Below, in pieces: positions 37,061 to 46,397 of a DNA stretch of 64,000 nt (positions are counted from its first letter, which is position 1; each line of letters begins with the position of its first letter). The notes under the pieces were generated by a model, which was given only the letters and a program-made list of their open reading frames with translations, had not been told where the DNA came from and ran no database searches. This DNA is from WHTI01 sp963826105 (lineage in GTDB: Bacteria > Actinomycetota > CADDZG01 > WHSQ01), in contig CAWGWA010000003.1 of assembly GCA_963826105.1 (NCBI GenBank), positions 124,001 through 188,000 on the forward strand, written 5' to 3'. Position numbers and translations under genes: made by a program.

Positions 37061-39021
37061 TGGAGACACCAGAGAAGGGTTCGCTACCCGCGGGACTCGT
37101 GGGAGCGAGCGCCGTCCTCGTGGCGCTGGCCGGGATCCTCCTCTGGACCCTGGTGCTCGCAGGTCCCTGGCGCCTCGGGTCCGGATTGCTCGAAACCGCC
37201 GATCGCATCAAGCGGGCAGAGAAGCGACTGTCCGACGGCGACTTCGACACCGCCCGGGAAGTTACCGCGTTCGCGGTGGCGGCCTCGGAGCGGGCCCGCT
37301 CCGGTGTCGACGGTGGAGGGCCCTTGCTCGATCTTGCCGAGCTCATCCCCGTCGCCGGCAACGCTCTCGAAGAGATCGAACATTTCGTCAAGGCCACCGA
37401 GTTCTCGAGCGTCGCGGCGTTCGAATCGGTAAAGGTCGCAAGCGATGCGATCGGTGGGGACCTGATCCGCCCCGATCCCGAAGAGGAGAACGGATCGATC
37501 ATCGACCTGGAGGAGGTCGAGTCGCTGGCCGGCCGGGTGCACAACATCCGGATCGGCCTGCAGAACAGTGCTGATGAACTCGAGGCGATCGATCCGCAGA
37601 ACCTCCCTCACCGGTTCCGCAACGACCTGAGAGATGCACTCAAGCAGGCGGCCGACGCCGACCTTCGGCTCGCCGATGCCGAGGTGGGCTTCGACCTACT
37701 CCCGGGCATCCTCGGGGCCGACGGCCCCCGTAACTACCTCCTTGGGTTCCAGAACACCTCGGAGCAACGCGGGACGGGCGGCGCGATCCTGCAGTTCTCG
37801 ACCCTCGAGATCGACAACGGCCGCGTGTTGCTCGGCAACGACAAGAAGGCCGCCAAGACGGTCTACGACGTTGAAGGCGAAGGACGCCCGCAGGTTGACG
37901 TCCCTCTGCCCGACGACGCCTGGATCGTGAGACAGATCCCCGACGCGCAACGATTCGGGAACTCCAACTGGAGTCCGAACTGGCCGATGACCGCGAAGTT
38001 GATGCTCGAGTACGCGGAGGCCGCCGACCGCGACAACGATGAGGTACAGCTTCCCGAGTTCGACGGCTTCTTCGTCGTCGATCCGTTCGCGGTCGAGAAG
38101 ATGATGCCTGGGGTTGGTCCCTTCGTGACGAAGGCCGGCAACTACGTAACGTCGAAGCGACTAGTCCCGTTCGTCATGTACTACGCCTACGGGAAGTTCC
38201 CGGTGCCCGGGGAACGCAGGGCGGTCCTTCGACAGGTGGTCGACGAGTTCTTCAAGCGAGCGGTTCAGCCGAAGGAACCGACCGAGCTGCTCGAGGGGGC
38301 GGGCTCGGCCCTGGCCGAGAAGCGCATCCAGTTATGGATGAAGGAGCCGGCCGAGCAAGGGTTCATCAAGCACATGGGATGGGACGGCGCGATCTCGAAG
38401 GCGAAGACCGACTACATGATGGTGGTCGAGCAGAACGTTGGCGGCAACAAGCTCGACTACTTCGCGACCCAGACGACCGAGATGGACGTCACGATCGATG
38501 GAACCGATGCGCAGGTATCGACCGACCTCGGCGTCCACAACGGGTTCTTCGGCCCCCAGCCGCGCTGGATCACGGGGATCTTCAAGGGCTTCCACAAACC
38601 GATGCTCAGCCTTTACGTGCCGGGCAACGCCACACTGAACGGAACACCAACGGTCGAGGGCGAGAGACTCGACGATCCGCTCCCCGTGATCTGGACCAAC
38701 GGACTCCCGCCAGAGGACTCTGAGGCGGGCAAGAAGGTATGGTCTGCGACGCTCTGGGTCCCGCCCGGCGAGGACGCTTCGATCGGTTACGACTACACCG
38801 TTCCCGGAGTCGTGAGGACCGTGGGTGACCGGCAGGTCTATCGCCTGGTGATCGGGCACCAGCCGAAGGTCAACCTCGAAGAGGTGACCATCACGCTTAC
38901 CCTTCCTGAGGGCGCCACGGAGATCACGGCACCGAAGGGTTGGAAAGAAAACGGCAATGTCCTGACCTGGACCAAGGAACTGAAGGAGGACATAGAGGTG
39001 GAGGTGTCGTGGCAAAGCTAA
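37060..39021 (+). CDS. DUF4012 membrane-anchored extracytoplasmic protein
   Basis: 653 residues. One N-terminal membrane helix (GLVGASAVLVALAGILLWTLV), a helical region, then the DUF4012 core: LGADGPRNYLLGFQNTSEQRG, followed by GGAILQFSTLEIDNGRVLLG and FDGFFVVDPFAVEKMMPGVG. A beta-rich C-terminal part ends in an Ig-like stretch (VTITLTLPEGATEI). DUF4012 proteins are common in actinobacterial polysaccharide loci and distantly resemble LCP proteins; their reaction is not known to me. First gene of a tightly overlapping run ending at 45535. Confidence 0.88.
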   Translation: METPEKGSLPAGLVGASAVLVALAGILLWTLVLAGPWRLGSGLLETADRIKRAEKRLSDGDFDTAREVTAFAVAASERARSGVDGGGPLLDLAELIPVAGNALEEIEHFVKATEFSSVAAFESVKVASDAIGGDLIRPDPEEENGSIIDLEEVESLAGRVHNIRIGLQNSADELEAIDPQNLPHRFRNDLRDALKQAADADLRLADAEVGFDLLPGILGADGPRNYLLGFQNTSEQRGTGGAILQFSTLEIDNGRVLLGNDKKAAKTVYDVEGEGRPQVDVPLPDDAWIVRQIPDAQRFGNSNWSPNWPMTAKLMLEYAEAADRDNDEVQLPEFDGFFVVDPFAVEKMMPGVGPFVTKAGNYVTSKRLVPFVMYYAYGKFPVPGERRAVLRQVVDEFFKRAVQPKEPTELLEGAGSALAEKRIQLWMKEPAEQGFIKHMGWDGAISKAKTDYMMVVEQNVGGNKLDYFATQTTEMDVTIDGTDAQVSTDLGVHNGFFGPQPRWITGIFKGFHKPMLSLYVPGNATLNGTPTVEGERLDDPLPVIWTNGLPPEDSEAGKKVWSATLWVPPGEDASIGYDYTVPGVVRTVGDRQVYRLVIGHQPKVNLEEVTITLTLPEGATEITAPKGWKENGNVLTWTKELKEDIEVEVSWQS

Positions 39022-39743
39022 GAGCTGCGGTTCTGGCCGCAGGAAGAGGCGTACGTATGGGCGGTCAGCGTCCCAAGACGTTGCTTCCGGTCGGCGACCA
39101 CCCCCCACTCCTCCATCACATCCTGACCGGGCTCAAGGCCGCGGGGATCGAAGACGTCCTGATCGTGACCGGGTTCAAGCCGGCAGAGATCCAGGACTAC
39201 GTCACCGAGAAGTTCCCTGAACTGGCCGCGACTTACACCTTCAACGCCCGCTACGCGTCGTGGGGCAACTTCCACTCCGTGCGTGTCGCTCTCGATCAGT
39301 CTCCGGGCATGGACGTGCTCGTGGTCAACTCCGACGTCGTTGTGACCCCCGATGTCTACCGGCGCGTTGCCGAAGCTCCGGGCGAACTCGTCCTCGCGGT
39401 TCAGGAGCGCCAGCACCTCGACGACGAAGACATGCGCGTTCGGATCGAGAAAGGAAGAGTGTTGGCCATCGGCAAGCACCTCAAGAGGGCGCTATCGCAC
39501 GGCGAGTATGCCGGCGTCTCGCTCCTCCGGCCCCCGGCCGCCCGCGAGTACCTGATGATCTCGGATGGCCAGGAATGGAGCGGTTCGCTGCACGGCTATT
39601 ACGAGGACGTCTACGCCGAGATGCTCGCGAAGGTGGATGCCCGATCCGCATCGGTCGGGGCCGGTGAGTACGCCGAGGTCGATAAGCCCGAGGATCTCGC
39701 CGCCGCTATCACGGTCATCGAACGGCTCGAAGCGGTTCATTAG
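39009..39743 (+). CDS. Sugar/polyol-phosphate nucleotidyltransferase (probable cytidylyltransferase)
   Basis: 244 residues from a GTG inside the end of the DUF4012 gene. Typical nucleotidyltransferase start LRAAVLAAGRGVRMGGQRPK with the pyrophosphate-binding loop, then LLPVGDHPPLLHHILTGL, VLVVNSDVVV (metal-binding Asp) and SGSLHGYYEDVYAEML with the second acidic site. The family includes inositol-1-phosphate, phosphocholine and related CTP transferases. The glycerol-1-phosphate dehydrogenase gene directly after it suggests glycerol-1-phosphate or another polyol phosphate as substrate, with CDP-alcohol use by the transferase at 48008 (inference). Confidence 0.82.
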   Translation: MAKLRAAVLAAGRGVRMGGQRPKTLLPVGDHPPLLHHILTGLKAAGIEDVLIVTGFKPAEIQDYVTEKFPELAATYTFNARYASWGNFHSVRVALDQSPGMDVLVVNSDVVVTPDVYRRVAEAPGELVLAVQERQHLDDEDMRVRIEKGRVLAIGKHLKRALSHGEYAGVSLLRPPAAREYLMISDGQEWSGSLHGYYEDVYAEMLAKVDARSASVGAGEYAEVDKPEDLAAAITVIERLEAVH

Positions 39744-39755
39744 GTGGTGCGCTGA

Positions 39756-40787
39756 TTGGAAACCCCGCGGGTCGTCGTCTTCGACGCGGGCGATGAGGAT
39801 GATGCCGCTCGGCATCTCGCACGATCGATATCCGAGATCGGGTCTTCGTCACCGTTGGTCGTCAATTCAGTCCACGGTGAGCGCCTCGCTCGCGACATCC
39901 ACGGGGCGCGGTTCGAGACACCGCCGGAGGAGGCTTCGATCGACTGGGCCTCGACCCTCGGAGCGGACGCGCATCGCTCCGGCTGCGACCTCGTCATCGC
40001 GGTAGGCGGCGGTCGGTGCCTCGATCTCGCCAAGCTTGCCGCGGCGCGTGCGGGTCTCACGATGGTGTCGGTGCCAACACAGCTATCTCACGACGGGCTC
40101 TGTTCTCCAGTGGCCGTTGCTCCCGATCACGATGGGATCAAGCAGAGTCTCGGAGCGATCGCACCGCGCTCCGTCTACCTGTCACTCCCCACACTCCAGA
40201 AGTCGCCGGCGGCTTCGGTCCGAGCCGGGATAGGCGACCTCCTCGCCAACCCGTTCGCGCTGCGCGACTGGGCCCTGGCCAAGGAACGGAAGCTGGCCGA
40301 GATAAACCAGGTCGCATGGGACATGTCGGAACGTTCCTACGCGACGATCGAACCCTTTCTCGAGAACGACCTCACCGGCGGGTTACACGATCCCGCGTTC
40401 CTCCGATCGCTGGCCGACGCCCTCGTCCTATCGGGTGTAGCGATGATCCACTCCGGGTCGTCCCGACCGGCATCGGGTGGAGAACACGAGATCTCGCACG
40501 CCCTCGATGAGCTGTTCGGAGGCCCCGGCATGCACGGTGCCCAGGTGGCGTTCGGCTGCATCATCTCGGCCGCCCTCTATGGCGATGATCCTGAGCTCGT
40601 TCGCAAACGGCTAACGAGGTTGGGCCTACCGGCCGACCCTGGTGCTCTGGGATTGAGCAACGAAGATGCGGTGAAGGTCCTACTCGCAGCCCCGGACACT
40701 CGTCCGGGCCGCTTCACGATCATCGAGGAAGCCGCCCTCGACGAATCCGCCGCACGGGAGCTCGTGGGAGGCATCTGGGGACCATGA
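39756..40787 (+). CDS. sn-Glycerol-1-phosphate dehydrogenase (EgsA/AraM-like)
   Basis: 343 residues from a TTG. Iron/zinc alcohol-dehydrogenase-like fold with AVGGGRCLDLAKLAA (NAD site), VPTQLSHDGLCSPVAV, GIGDLLANPFALRDW with the first metal Asp, SRPASGGEHEISHALD and MHGAQVAFGC with the metal histidines. All metal ligands expected for the family are present. It reduces dihydroxyacetone phosphate to sn-glycerol-1-phosphate, the stereoisomer of archaeal lipids that some bacteria also make (Bacillus AraM). Placement between a nucleotidyltransferase and phosphodiesterases suggests a glycerol-1-phosphate decoration rather than membrane lipid. Confidence 0.87.
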   Translation: METPRVVVFDAGDEDDAARHLARSISEIGSSSPLVVNSVHGERLARDIHGARFETPPEEASIDWASTLGADAHRSGCDLVIAVGGGRCLDLAKLAAARAGLTMVSVPTQLSHDGLCSPVAVAPDHDGIKQSLGAIAPRSVYLSLPTLQKSPAASVRAGIGDLLANPFALRDWALAKERKLAEINQVAWDMSERSYATIEPFLENDLTGGLHDPAFLRSLADALVLSGVAMIHSGSSRPASGGEHEISHALDELFGGPGMHGAQVAFGCIISAALYGDDPELVRKRLTRLGLPADPGALGLSNEDAVKVLLAAPDTRPGRFTIIEEAALDESAARELVGGIWGP

Positions 40788-42453
40788 CGATGCGGGGCCG
40801 CCGGCTTGTCGCCGCATTGCTGGTTCTGGGATTGCTCGGTGGGGTCTTCTTCGTCAGTCTCGGCGATCGGCGAGACGACGATCCCGGCCCGGGAGATAAC
40901 GGCCCGGAACGATCGAGATCGATGACCGCATCTTTGACACCAACGATCCAGTCGAGCGAGCCTGCGCTCTCGCTCCCGAGATGCTGAAGCGGATCGAACG
41001 AGGCACCGTGCTCGAGCACACCGAAGATCTGCTGTTCGTTCCCCAGGCCCCCAACTACGTGGGCACGTTCGGGATCACGAGTCACTCCGGCCCCTTCGAC
41101 TACCTTCAGACGATCCCGCTGGTCTTCTACGGTCCCGAGCGCATCGTCGCCCAGGGCGAAGCGCTGGATAAGGAGGCGAGCATCACCGACGTCTACCCGA
41201 CCGTCGGGCAACTCACCGACGTTGACTTGCCTGAGCGCAAAGGGAAGGTCCTGGAGGACGCTCTCAAACCAGATGTCGACGGAGTACCGAAGTTGATCCT
41301 CACGGTTGTGTGGGATGGAGTTGGGCGCAACATGCTCGAGCGTTGGCCCGATGACTGGCCCAACCTCGCGCGCATGGAGAGGAAGGGGACGTCGTACCTG
41401 GGGGCGACGGTCGGATCGTCGCCGAGCATCACCCCGGCCACGCACTCGAGCCTCGGCACCGGTGCCTTTCCGAAGGAACACGACGTCACCGCGATCACGA
41501 TGCGCTTCGGAGACGAGATCCGGGATGCATTCGCTGGTCGTATTGCCTCCGACCTCAAGCTGACGACGTTTGGCGACGAGGTCGACCTCGCGTACGACAA
41601 CGAATCACTCGTCGGGATGCTCGCGTGGAAGTCATGGCACATGGGGATGCTCGGTCACGGGAGCATGACGCCCGGAGGAGACCAGGATCTATTGGGCATC
41701 ATCGGCCACGACGAGAACATCACCGGGAACCCCGAGTTCTACTCCACCCCCGAGTACCTAACTCCGTTCCCCGGCTTGGACGAACGTCTCGAAGAACTCG
41801 ATCGCGCCGACGGAGAGGTCGATCAGCAGTGGATGGGTCACGACATCGCCCTGCACGAGAATCCGGCGTGGGTCAATTACCTGGGCGACGTGCTACTTGC
41901 GACCATGGATCGAGAAGGCTTCGGTGCCGACACTGTTCCCGATGTCCTGATGACCAACTTCAAGATGACCGACATCGTCGGGCATCAGTACTCGATGGAT
42001 TCACCCGAGGAACCTATCGTGTTGCGGGCGCAGGATGCCCAGCTCGGGCGCTTGATCGATTACCTCGACGCCGAGGTCAAGGATTACGTCGTGATCGTCA
42101 CCGCCGACCACGGGCATACCCCGAGCCCAGAACGCTCGGGGGCCTGGCCGATAGCGAAAGGCGCACTCCTTGCAGACCTCAACCGGTTCCTCGAAGTCGA
42201 CGAGGACTCCAGTCCGGTGATCAACACCAGCGCGGTTGGGATGTTCTTCGATGCGGACCTGCTGGAGGCCACCGGGGTCACACTCGATGAGGTCGCGACC
42301 TGGATGAACGATTACCGGCTGGCGGACAACTGGGACGAGGAGCTTCCGGCCGGCTATGAAGATCGTGCCGAGGAGCAGGTGATGGCCGCGGTGTTCCCGA
42401 CCACGGACGCTGCCCGAGATCATGGCCTGCGCCCGCCTAGGATGACGACATGA
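40784..42453 (+). CDS. Type I phosphodiesterase/nucleotide pyrophosphatase family protein (frame-disrupted)
   Basis: About 556 residues if one base is restored near 40911. N-terminal membrane helix or uncleaved signal (LVAALLVLGLLGGVFFVSLG), a lead containing IFDTNDPVERACALAPEM, then the alkaline-phosphatase-superfamily core with metal Asp in VVWDGVGRNML, Thr nucleophile in SPSITPATHSSLGTG, and VTADHGHTPSP. An upstream segment (FGITSHSGPFDYLQTIPLVF) looks like the end of a second such fold. Probably faces outside and cleaves a phosphodiester. ATGA overlaps on both sides show tight coupling. Confidence 0.78.
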
Positions 42454-44078
42454 CCAGCAGAGCTGCAGTGATCGGCCTCGACGGTGCCGCCTGGCACCTC
42501 CTCGACCCGCTGATGGAAGCCGGGCTGATGCCCCGCCTCGCCGCCCTGAAGGCCAAGGGTGCCTCGGGAACGATGCTGTCGACGATTCCCACCTACACGC
42601 CGCCGGCCTGGACCTCCGCGGCCACCGGTGTGAACCCCGGCCGTCATGGGATCTACGGATTCGTCGAGGGCCACGCGCAAGCCGAGCACCAGAACCTCTC
42701 TCACTCCGGCAAGGTCAGGTCGTCGACGATCTGGGAGATGGCGAACGCGCAGGGGGCCAGGGCCGGGATCTACAACCTCCCCCTCACGTACCCACCCCAG
42801 CCGCTCGACGGATGGATGGTCTCGGGGATGATGACGCCCGGCTACGGCGAACGGCAACGTGGGTTCGCATCGTGGGGCGCGCCGCACCAAGGGTCCGAGC
42901 TCGAAGCGAAGATCCTCGAGTGGGCGCCAGGCTACGTCCTCGACATCTCCGCCAACTACGAGCAGGACTGGCGGGACGAGAAGCTGGCGGTCACGGCCCT
43001 CGATTCGATCCGCCAGCGCAAGGTCGTGCTCGAAAACCTCCTCGCCACCGATCCACCCGATGTTCTGTTCTCGGTTCAAGAGGCCCCCGACCGGATCCAG
43101 CACGTCTACTACCGCTATATGGACCCGTCCGACGTCCTCTACGACACGCCTGAGGGCCGCACGATCCGCCCCCATGTCGAAAAGTGCTTCGCAGCCATGG
43201 ACGAGATCATCGGACTGCTCGACGACTGGGCCGGGGACACTGGAGGAGTGCTCGTCTGCTCCGACCACGGGTTCACCGCCTGGGAGGTCACCGTCCACCT
43301 GAATGCTCTGCTCGCGTCGTGGGATTACTTCTCGTTGAAGGCAGGCACGCGTGCGATGCAATCGGGCGCGGTGCGAAAGCTCATCCCCATCGCGAAGCGC
43401 GTGCTTCCTCGCAAGTTGGCGCGTGGCGCCAAGGCAAAGACGTTCGCTGCGATCGACTGGTCGAAGACGCGAGCGTTCGCGTCGCCGATCCCCCAGCAAG
43501 GAATCTTCATCAACCTCAAGGGCAGAGAGCGTTTCGGTGTTGTCGAGCCATCCGAGCTCGCCGCGATGAAAGCAGACATCGCGCAACGGTTGCTGAGCGC
43601 GGTTGGTCCCGACGGGAAGCCGTTCGTCGATCGGGTGTGGTCCTCGGAAGAAGTCTTCCAGGGTGAAGCCCTCGAAGGGGCCCCCGACCTCCTTCCGGTC
43701 ATGCGCGATCACCGCTTCGAGAACTCCGACGAGATCTTCCACACCGATCCGTTCTCAGACGTCGCGCACATGCCGCGGGGGGTTCACCACCCGAGGGGGA
43801 TCGTGATCGTGTCCGGGCCCGGCGTGAAGGCGGGCGCTCGCATCGAGGGCCACGTTCAAGACGTCACCCCAACGCTTCTGTATCTCGCCGGTCTCAAGGT
43901 GCCCGAGGGCCTCGATGGCGAGGTGCTGACCGGAGCCTTTGACGCCCATCACCTCGAGTCCCAGCCGGTCGAATGGACGGCTCCGCCGACCAGCAGTGGG
44001 CGGGACGAGAGCTCCCCGTACTCAGACGAAGAGGAAGCGATGATCGAGGAATCGCTCCGAGGACTCGGGTACCTATGA
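42450..44078 (+). CDS. Alkaline-phosphatase-superfamily phosphodiesterase, paralogue 1
   Basis: 542 residues without an obvious signal peptide. Motifs: metal Asp in VIGLDGAAWHLLDPL, Thr nucleophile in TYTPPAWTSAATGVNPGRHG, LVCSDHGFTAW with metal Asp-His, and PRGVHHPRGIVIVSG with a late His. It is the same type and length as the product of 46398-48011, and both end in an acidic stretch followed by ESLRGLGYL or ESLKNLGYL. This type acts on nucleotide or lipid phosphodiesters; the true substrate is unknown. Starts within the previous stop (ATGA) and ends within the next start (ATGA). Confidence 0.85.
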   Translation: MTSRAAVIGLDGAAWHLLDPLMEAGLMPRLAALKAKGASGTMLSTIPTYTPPAWTSAATGVNPGRHGIYGFVEGHAQAEHQNLSHSGKVRSSTIWEMANAQGARAGIYNLPLTYPPQPLDGWMVSGMMTPGYGERQRGFASWGAPHQGSELEAKILEWAPGYVLDISANYEQDWRDEKLAVTALDSIRQRKVVLENLLATDPPDVLFSVQEAPDRIQHVYYRYMDPSDVLYDTPEGRTIRPHVEKCFAAMDEIIGLLDDWAGDTGGVLVCSDHGFTAWEVTVHLNALLASWDYFSLKAGTRAMQSGAVRKLIPIAKRVLPRKLARGAKAKTFAAIDWSKTRAFASPIPQQGIFINLKGRERFGVVEPSELAAMKADIAQRLLSAVGPDGKPFVDRVWSSEEVFQGEALEGAPDLLPVMRDHRFENSDEIFHTDPFSDVAHMPRGVHHPRGIVIVSGPGVKAGARIEGHVQDVTPTLLYLAGLKVPEGLDGEVLTGAFDAHHLESQPVEWTAPPTSSGRDESSPYSDEEEAMIEESLRGLGYL

Positions 44079-45535
44079 CACAGACTGAGGCGGTACCGGC
44101 ACTTCCGGTCCGGAAGCGAGCGCACCGGCAAAGCAGCTACCGCATCGCTCTTCGGGTCATCGCCGATGGCATGGCGGTGTCGTCCGCCCTGTTCCTCGCG
44201 ACCGCTCTCCGGTTCGAGATCTTCAGTGGTGCGCCGGGGAAGGTAGACGGAGCGCTGATCGACTACACCCTGGTGACCGTCATCGCCACGCCGGTGTGGC
44301 TCCTCTTGTTCTGGCTCTACGGGCTCTACGAGCCGCGCCAGGTACTGTCGCCGGTCAACGAGTTCAAGCAGGTCTTCCATGGCGTGGTCGCCGGATCGGT
44401 CCTCATCTTCGTGGCCGACTCGGTCTTCAACCGCAACCTCGCCGCGCGGGTGGGCGCTCCTCGGCATGGCCCTCGGCTTCATCCTTGTGGGCGGTGAGCG
44501 CCTCATCGTAAGGAAGTTCCTCCATTTCATGAGGAGACGCGGCTCGGATGCGACCCGCACGTTGATCGTCGGGACCAATCACGAAGCGCGCACGATCGCG
44601 AAGACACTCGATCGCGAGGGATGGCTCGGTTATCAGATCCTCGGCTTCGTTGACGACGCGGGTTCCGACCGCGAAGAGCTCGAGGACGGATACACAGTGC
44701 TCGGTACGATCGCCCAACTAAAGGACCTGGTCGATGAGCATCGAGTTAACAACGTCCTCATCGCCGCCTCCGCTCTCGATCCCGGCTACCTCAACCGCTT
44801 GTTCTGGGAACTGCAGGATCACGACGTTGACATACAGATCACTTCGGGAACCGTCGACCTGATGGCATCCAGGATGATCGTGCAGTCGGTCGCCGGTGTC
44901 CCCTTGCTTTACGTCCGCCGCAGTGGGATGGACGGCCTTCAGAGAACGATCAAACGCAGCATCGACGTCGCCGGCTCATTATTGTCGGTCTTCTGCTCTC
45001 CCCGTTCCTCCTCGCCTTCGCCCTGTGGATCAAACGGGACTCGCACGGACCAGCCTTCTTCAAGCAGGTGCGAGCCGGGCGCGATGGCGAGCCGTTCGTG
45101 TGCTGGAAGTTCCGCACGATGGTTGCCGATGCCGAAGAGCGGAAGGCCGATCTCGAGGCTCTCAACGAGGGTCCCGGGCTGCTGTTCAAGCTCAAGGAGG
45201 ATCCACGCATCACCAAGACGGGAAAGTTCCTCCGTCGGTTCTCGCTCGATGAACTCCCCCAGCTATGGAATGTCCTCAAGGGCGAGATGAGCCTGGTGGG
45301 CCCTCGTCCCGCGCTTCCCTCGGAGGTCGAGCAGTTCGACGACTGGACCCGCAACCGGATGAAGGTAAAGCCCGGCATGACCGGCCTCTGGCAAGTTTCG
45401 GGGCGGGCCGAGACGAGCTTCTCCGATTACGTCCGCTACGACCTCTTCTACATCCAGAACTGGTCCCTATCGCTCGACCTCTGGATCCTCTGGCGCACCT
45501 TCCGGGCGGTCCTCTCCACCGAGGGCGCTCACTAG
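44075..45535 (+). CDS. Polyprenyl glycosylphosphotransferase, exopolysaccharide initiating enzyme (frame-disrupted)
   Basis: About 486 residues; one extra G at 44452-44454 and one missing base near 44992 cancel out. N-terminal membrane helices and a Rossmann-like region (TLIVGTNHEARTIAKTLDREG, ILGFVDDAG), then the catalytic domain: IKRSIDVAGSLL, FFKQVRAGRDGEPFVCWKFR, LRRFSLDELPQLWNVLKGEM, VGPRPALPSEV and VKPGMTGLWQVSGR. It moves a sugar-1-phosphate onto undecaprenyl phosphate to begin a repeat unit. This is the one clear priming enzyme in the window, so the region probably makes one main glycopolymer. Confidence 0.9.
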
Positions 45536-45556
45536 CCGGTCAAGTCCCCGGAGGGG

Positions 45557-45562
45557 TACCCT
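45557..45562 (+). promoter_or_regulatory. -10-like hexamer for the ACT-domain gene (leaderless start)
   Basis: TACCCT, six bases before the ATG at 45569. The bases between are CGGAGA, which could also act as a weak Shine-Dalgarno sequence. Confidence 0.4.
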
Positions 45563-45568
45563 CGGAGA

Positions 45569-45946
45569 ATGCTTGAGGAGATCGTTCTTTCCGTCGACGA
45601 CGAACCGGGAACCCTGGCCGTGATCGGAGAGCTCCTCGGCGACTCCAAAGTGAACATCTACGCTTTATCCGCCACGACCTATGGCGGCCAAGGAGTCGTT
45701 CACCTCGTTTGCGACGACGGTGACGACGCGGCGGAGGTCCTGAAGTCGAACGGATTCAAGGTCACGACCACCCGTCCGGTCATGACCGCCACCGTCGACG
45801 ACCAGCCGGGCGAGCTAGGTCGTTACTGCCGCAAGCTCACCGACGCCGGAGTAACCATCTCTGCCGCTTATGTCGCTCGCAAGGGCGGCGGCGAGACCGA
45901 GTTGGTATTCGCGGTTGACGACCTCGAGGCTGCCCAAGAGGCGTAA
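45569..45946 (+). CDS. Double ACT-domain protein
   Basis: 125 residues made of two ACT-like units: LSVDDEPGTLAVIGELLGDS with NIYALSATT, and ATVDDQPGELGRYCRKLTDA with TISAAYVAR. The DxPGxL phrase in each is the usual ligand-binding loop. Free-standing ACT pairs of this kind bind amino acids and regulate enzymes; the partner is unknown. It lies alone, convergent with the DUF4383 gene six bases away. Confidence 0.8.
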   Translation: MLEEIVLSVDDEPGTLAVIGELLGDSKVNIYALSATTYGGQGVVHLVCDDGDDAAEVLKSNGFKVTTTRPVMTATVDDQPGELGRYCRKLTDAGVTISAAYVARKGGGETELVFAVDDLEAAQEA

Positions 45947-45952
45947 CTCTCT

Positions 45953-46354
45953 CTACGCCGCTCGGGCCGGTCCCTCTGCCCCAACGGTGCCGAAGTAGAT
46001 CGCCAGCACTGCGGTCGCGATGTGCAGGTAGTTGTCGGTCGAGCCTGCGTCCTTGATGGCGAGGAACTCGAGTGCGCCAACCATGCCCAGCACGAAAACG
46101 AGTCCGAGCACGACCCCGAACGCGAGGTTCACAGACTTGGACGAGGCGTGCTTCCCGGCGGCTCCGAGCCACACGGCCCCCAGAGCGAGATGCACGATGT
46201 TGTGGAGTGGGTTGACCGGGAAGATGATCAGTTCCTCTTCGACGCCCTTCCCCGCGAAATCATCAAAGCCTGTAACCGCGAACCCGAGCAGACCCACCAC
46301 GAGGTAGACCACACCGAAGACCAAAGCGAATATCTGAGCCGGCGTCTTGTTCAT
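45953..46354 (-). CDS. DUF4383 membrane protein
   Basis: 133 residues with four membrane helices: AQIFALVFGVVYLVVGLLGF, HNIVHLALGAVWLGAAG, LAFGVVLGLVFVLGMVGAL and YLHIATAVLAIYFGT. The NPLHNIVHLALGAVWL phrase is typical of DUF4383, common in actinobacteria with unknown function. A clear GGAGG Shine-Dalgarno precedes the ATG. Confidence 0.85.
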   Translation of the reverse strand: MNKTPAQIFALVFGVVYLVVGLLGFAVTGFDDFAGKGVEEELIIFPVNPLHNIVHLALGAVWLGAAGKHASSKSVNLAFGVVLGLVFVLGMVGALEFLAIKDAGSTDNYLHIATAVLAIYFGTVGAEGPARAA

Positions 46355-46397
46355 CGTTCCTCCCTCTACACGAGTGACAGACGGACGGATGAGCCAA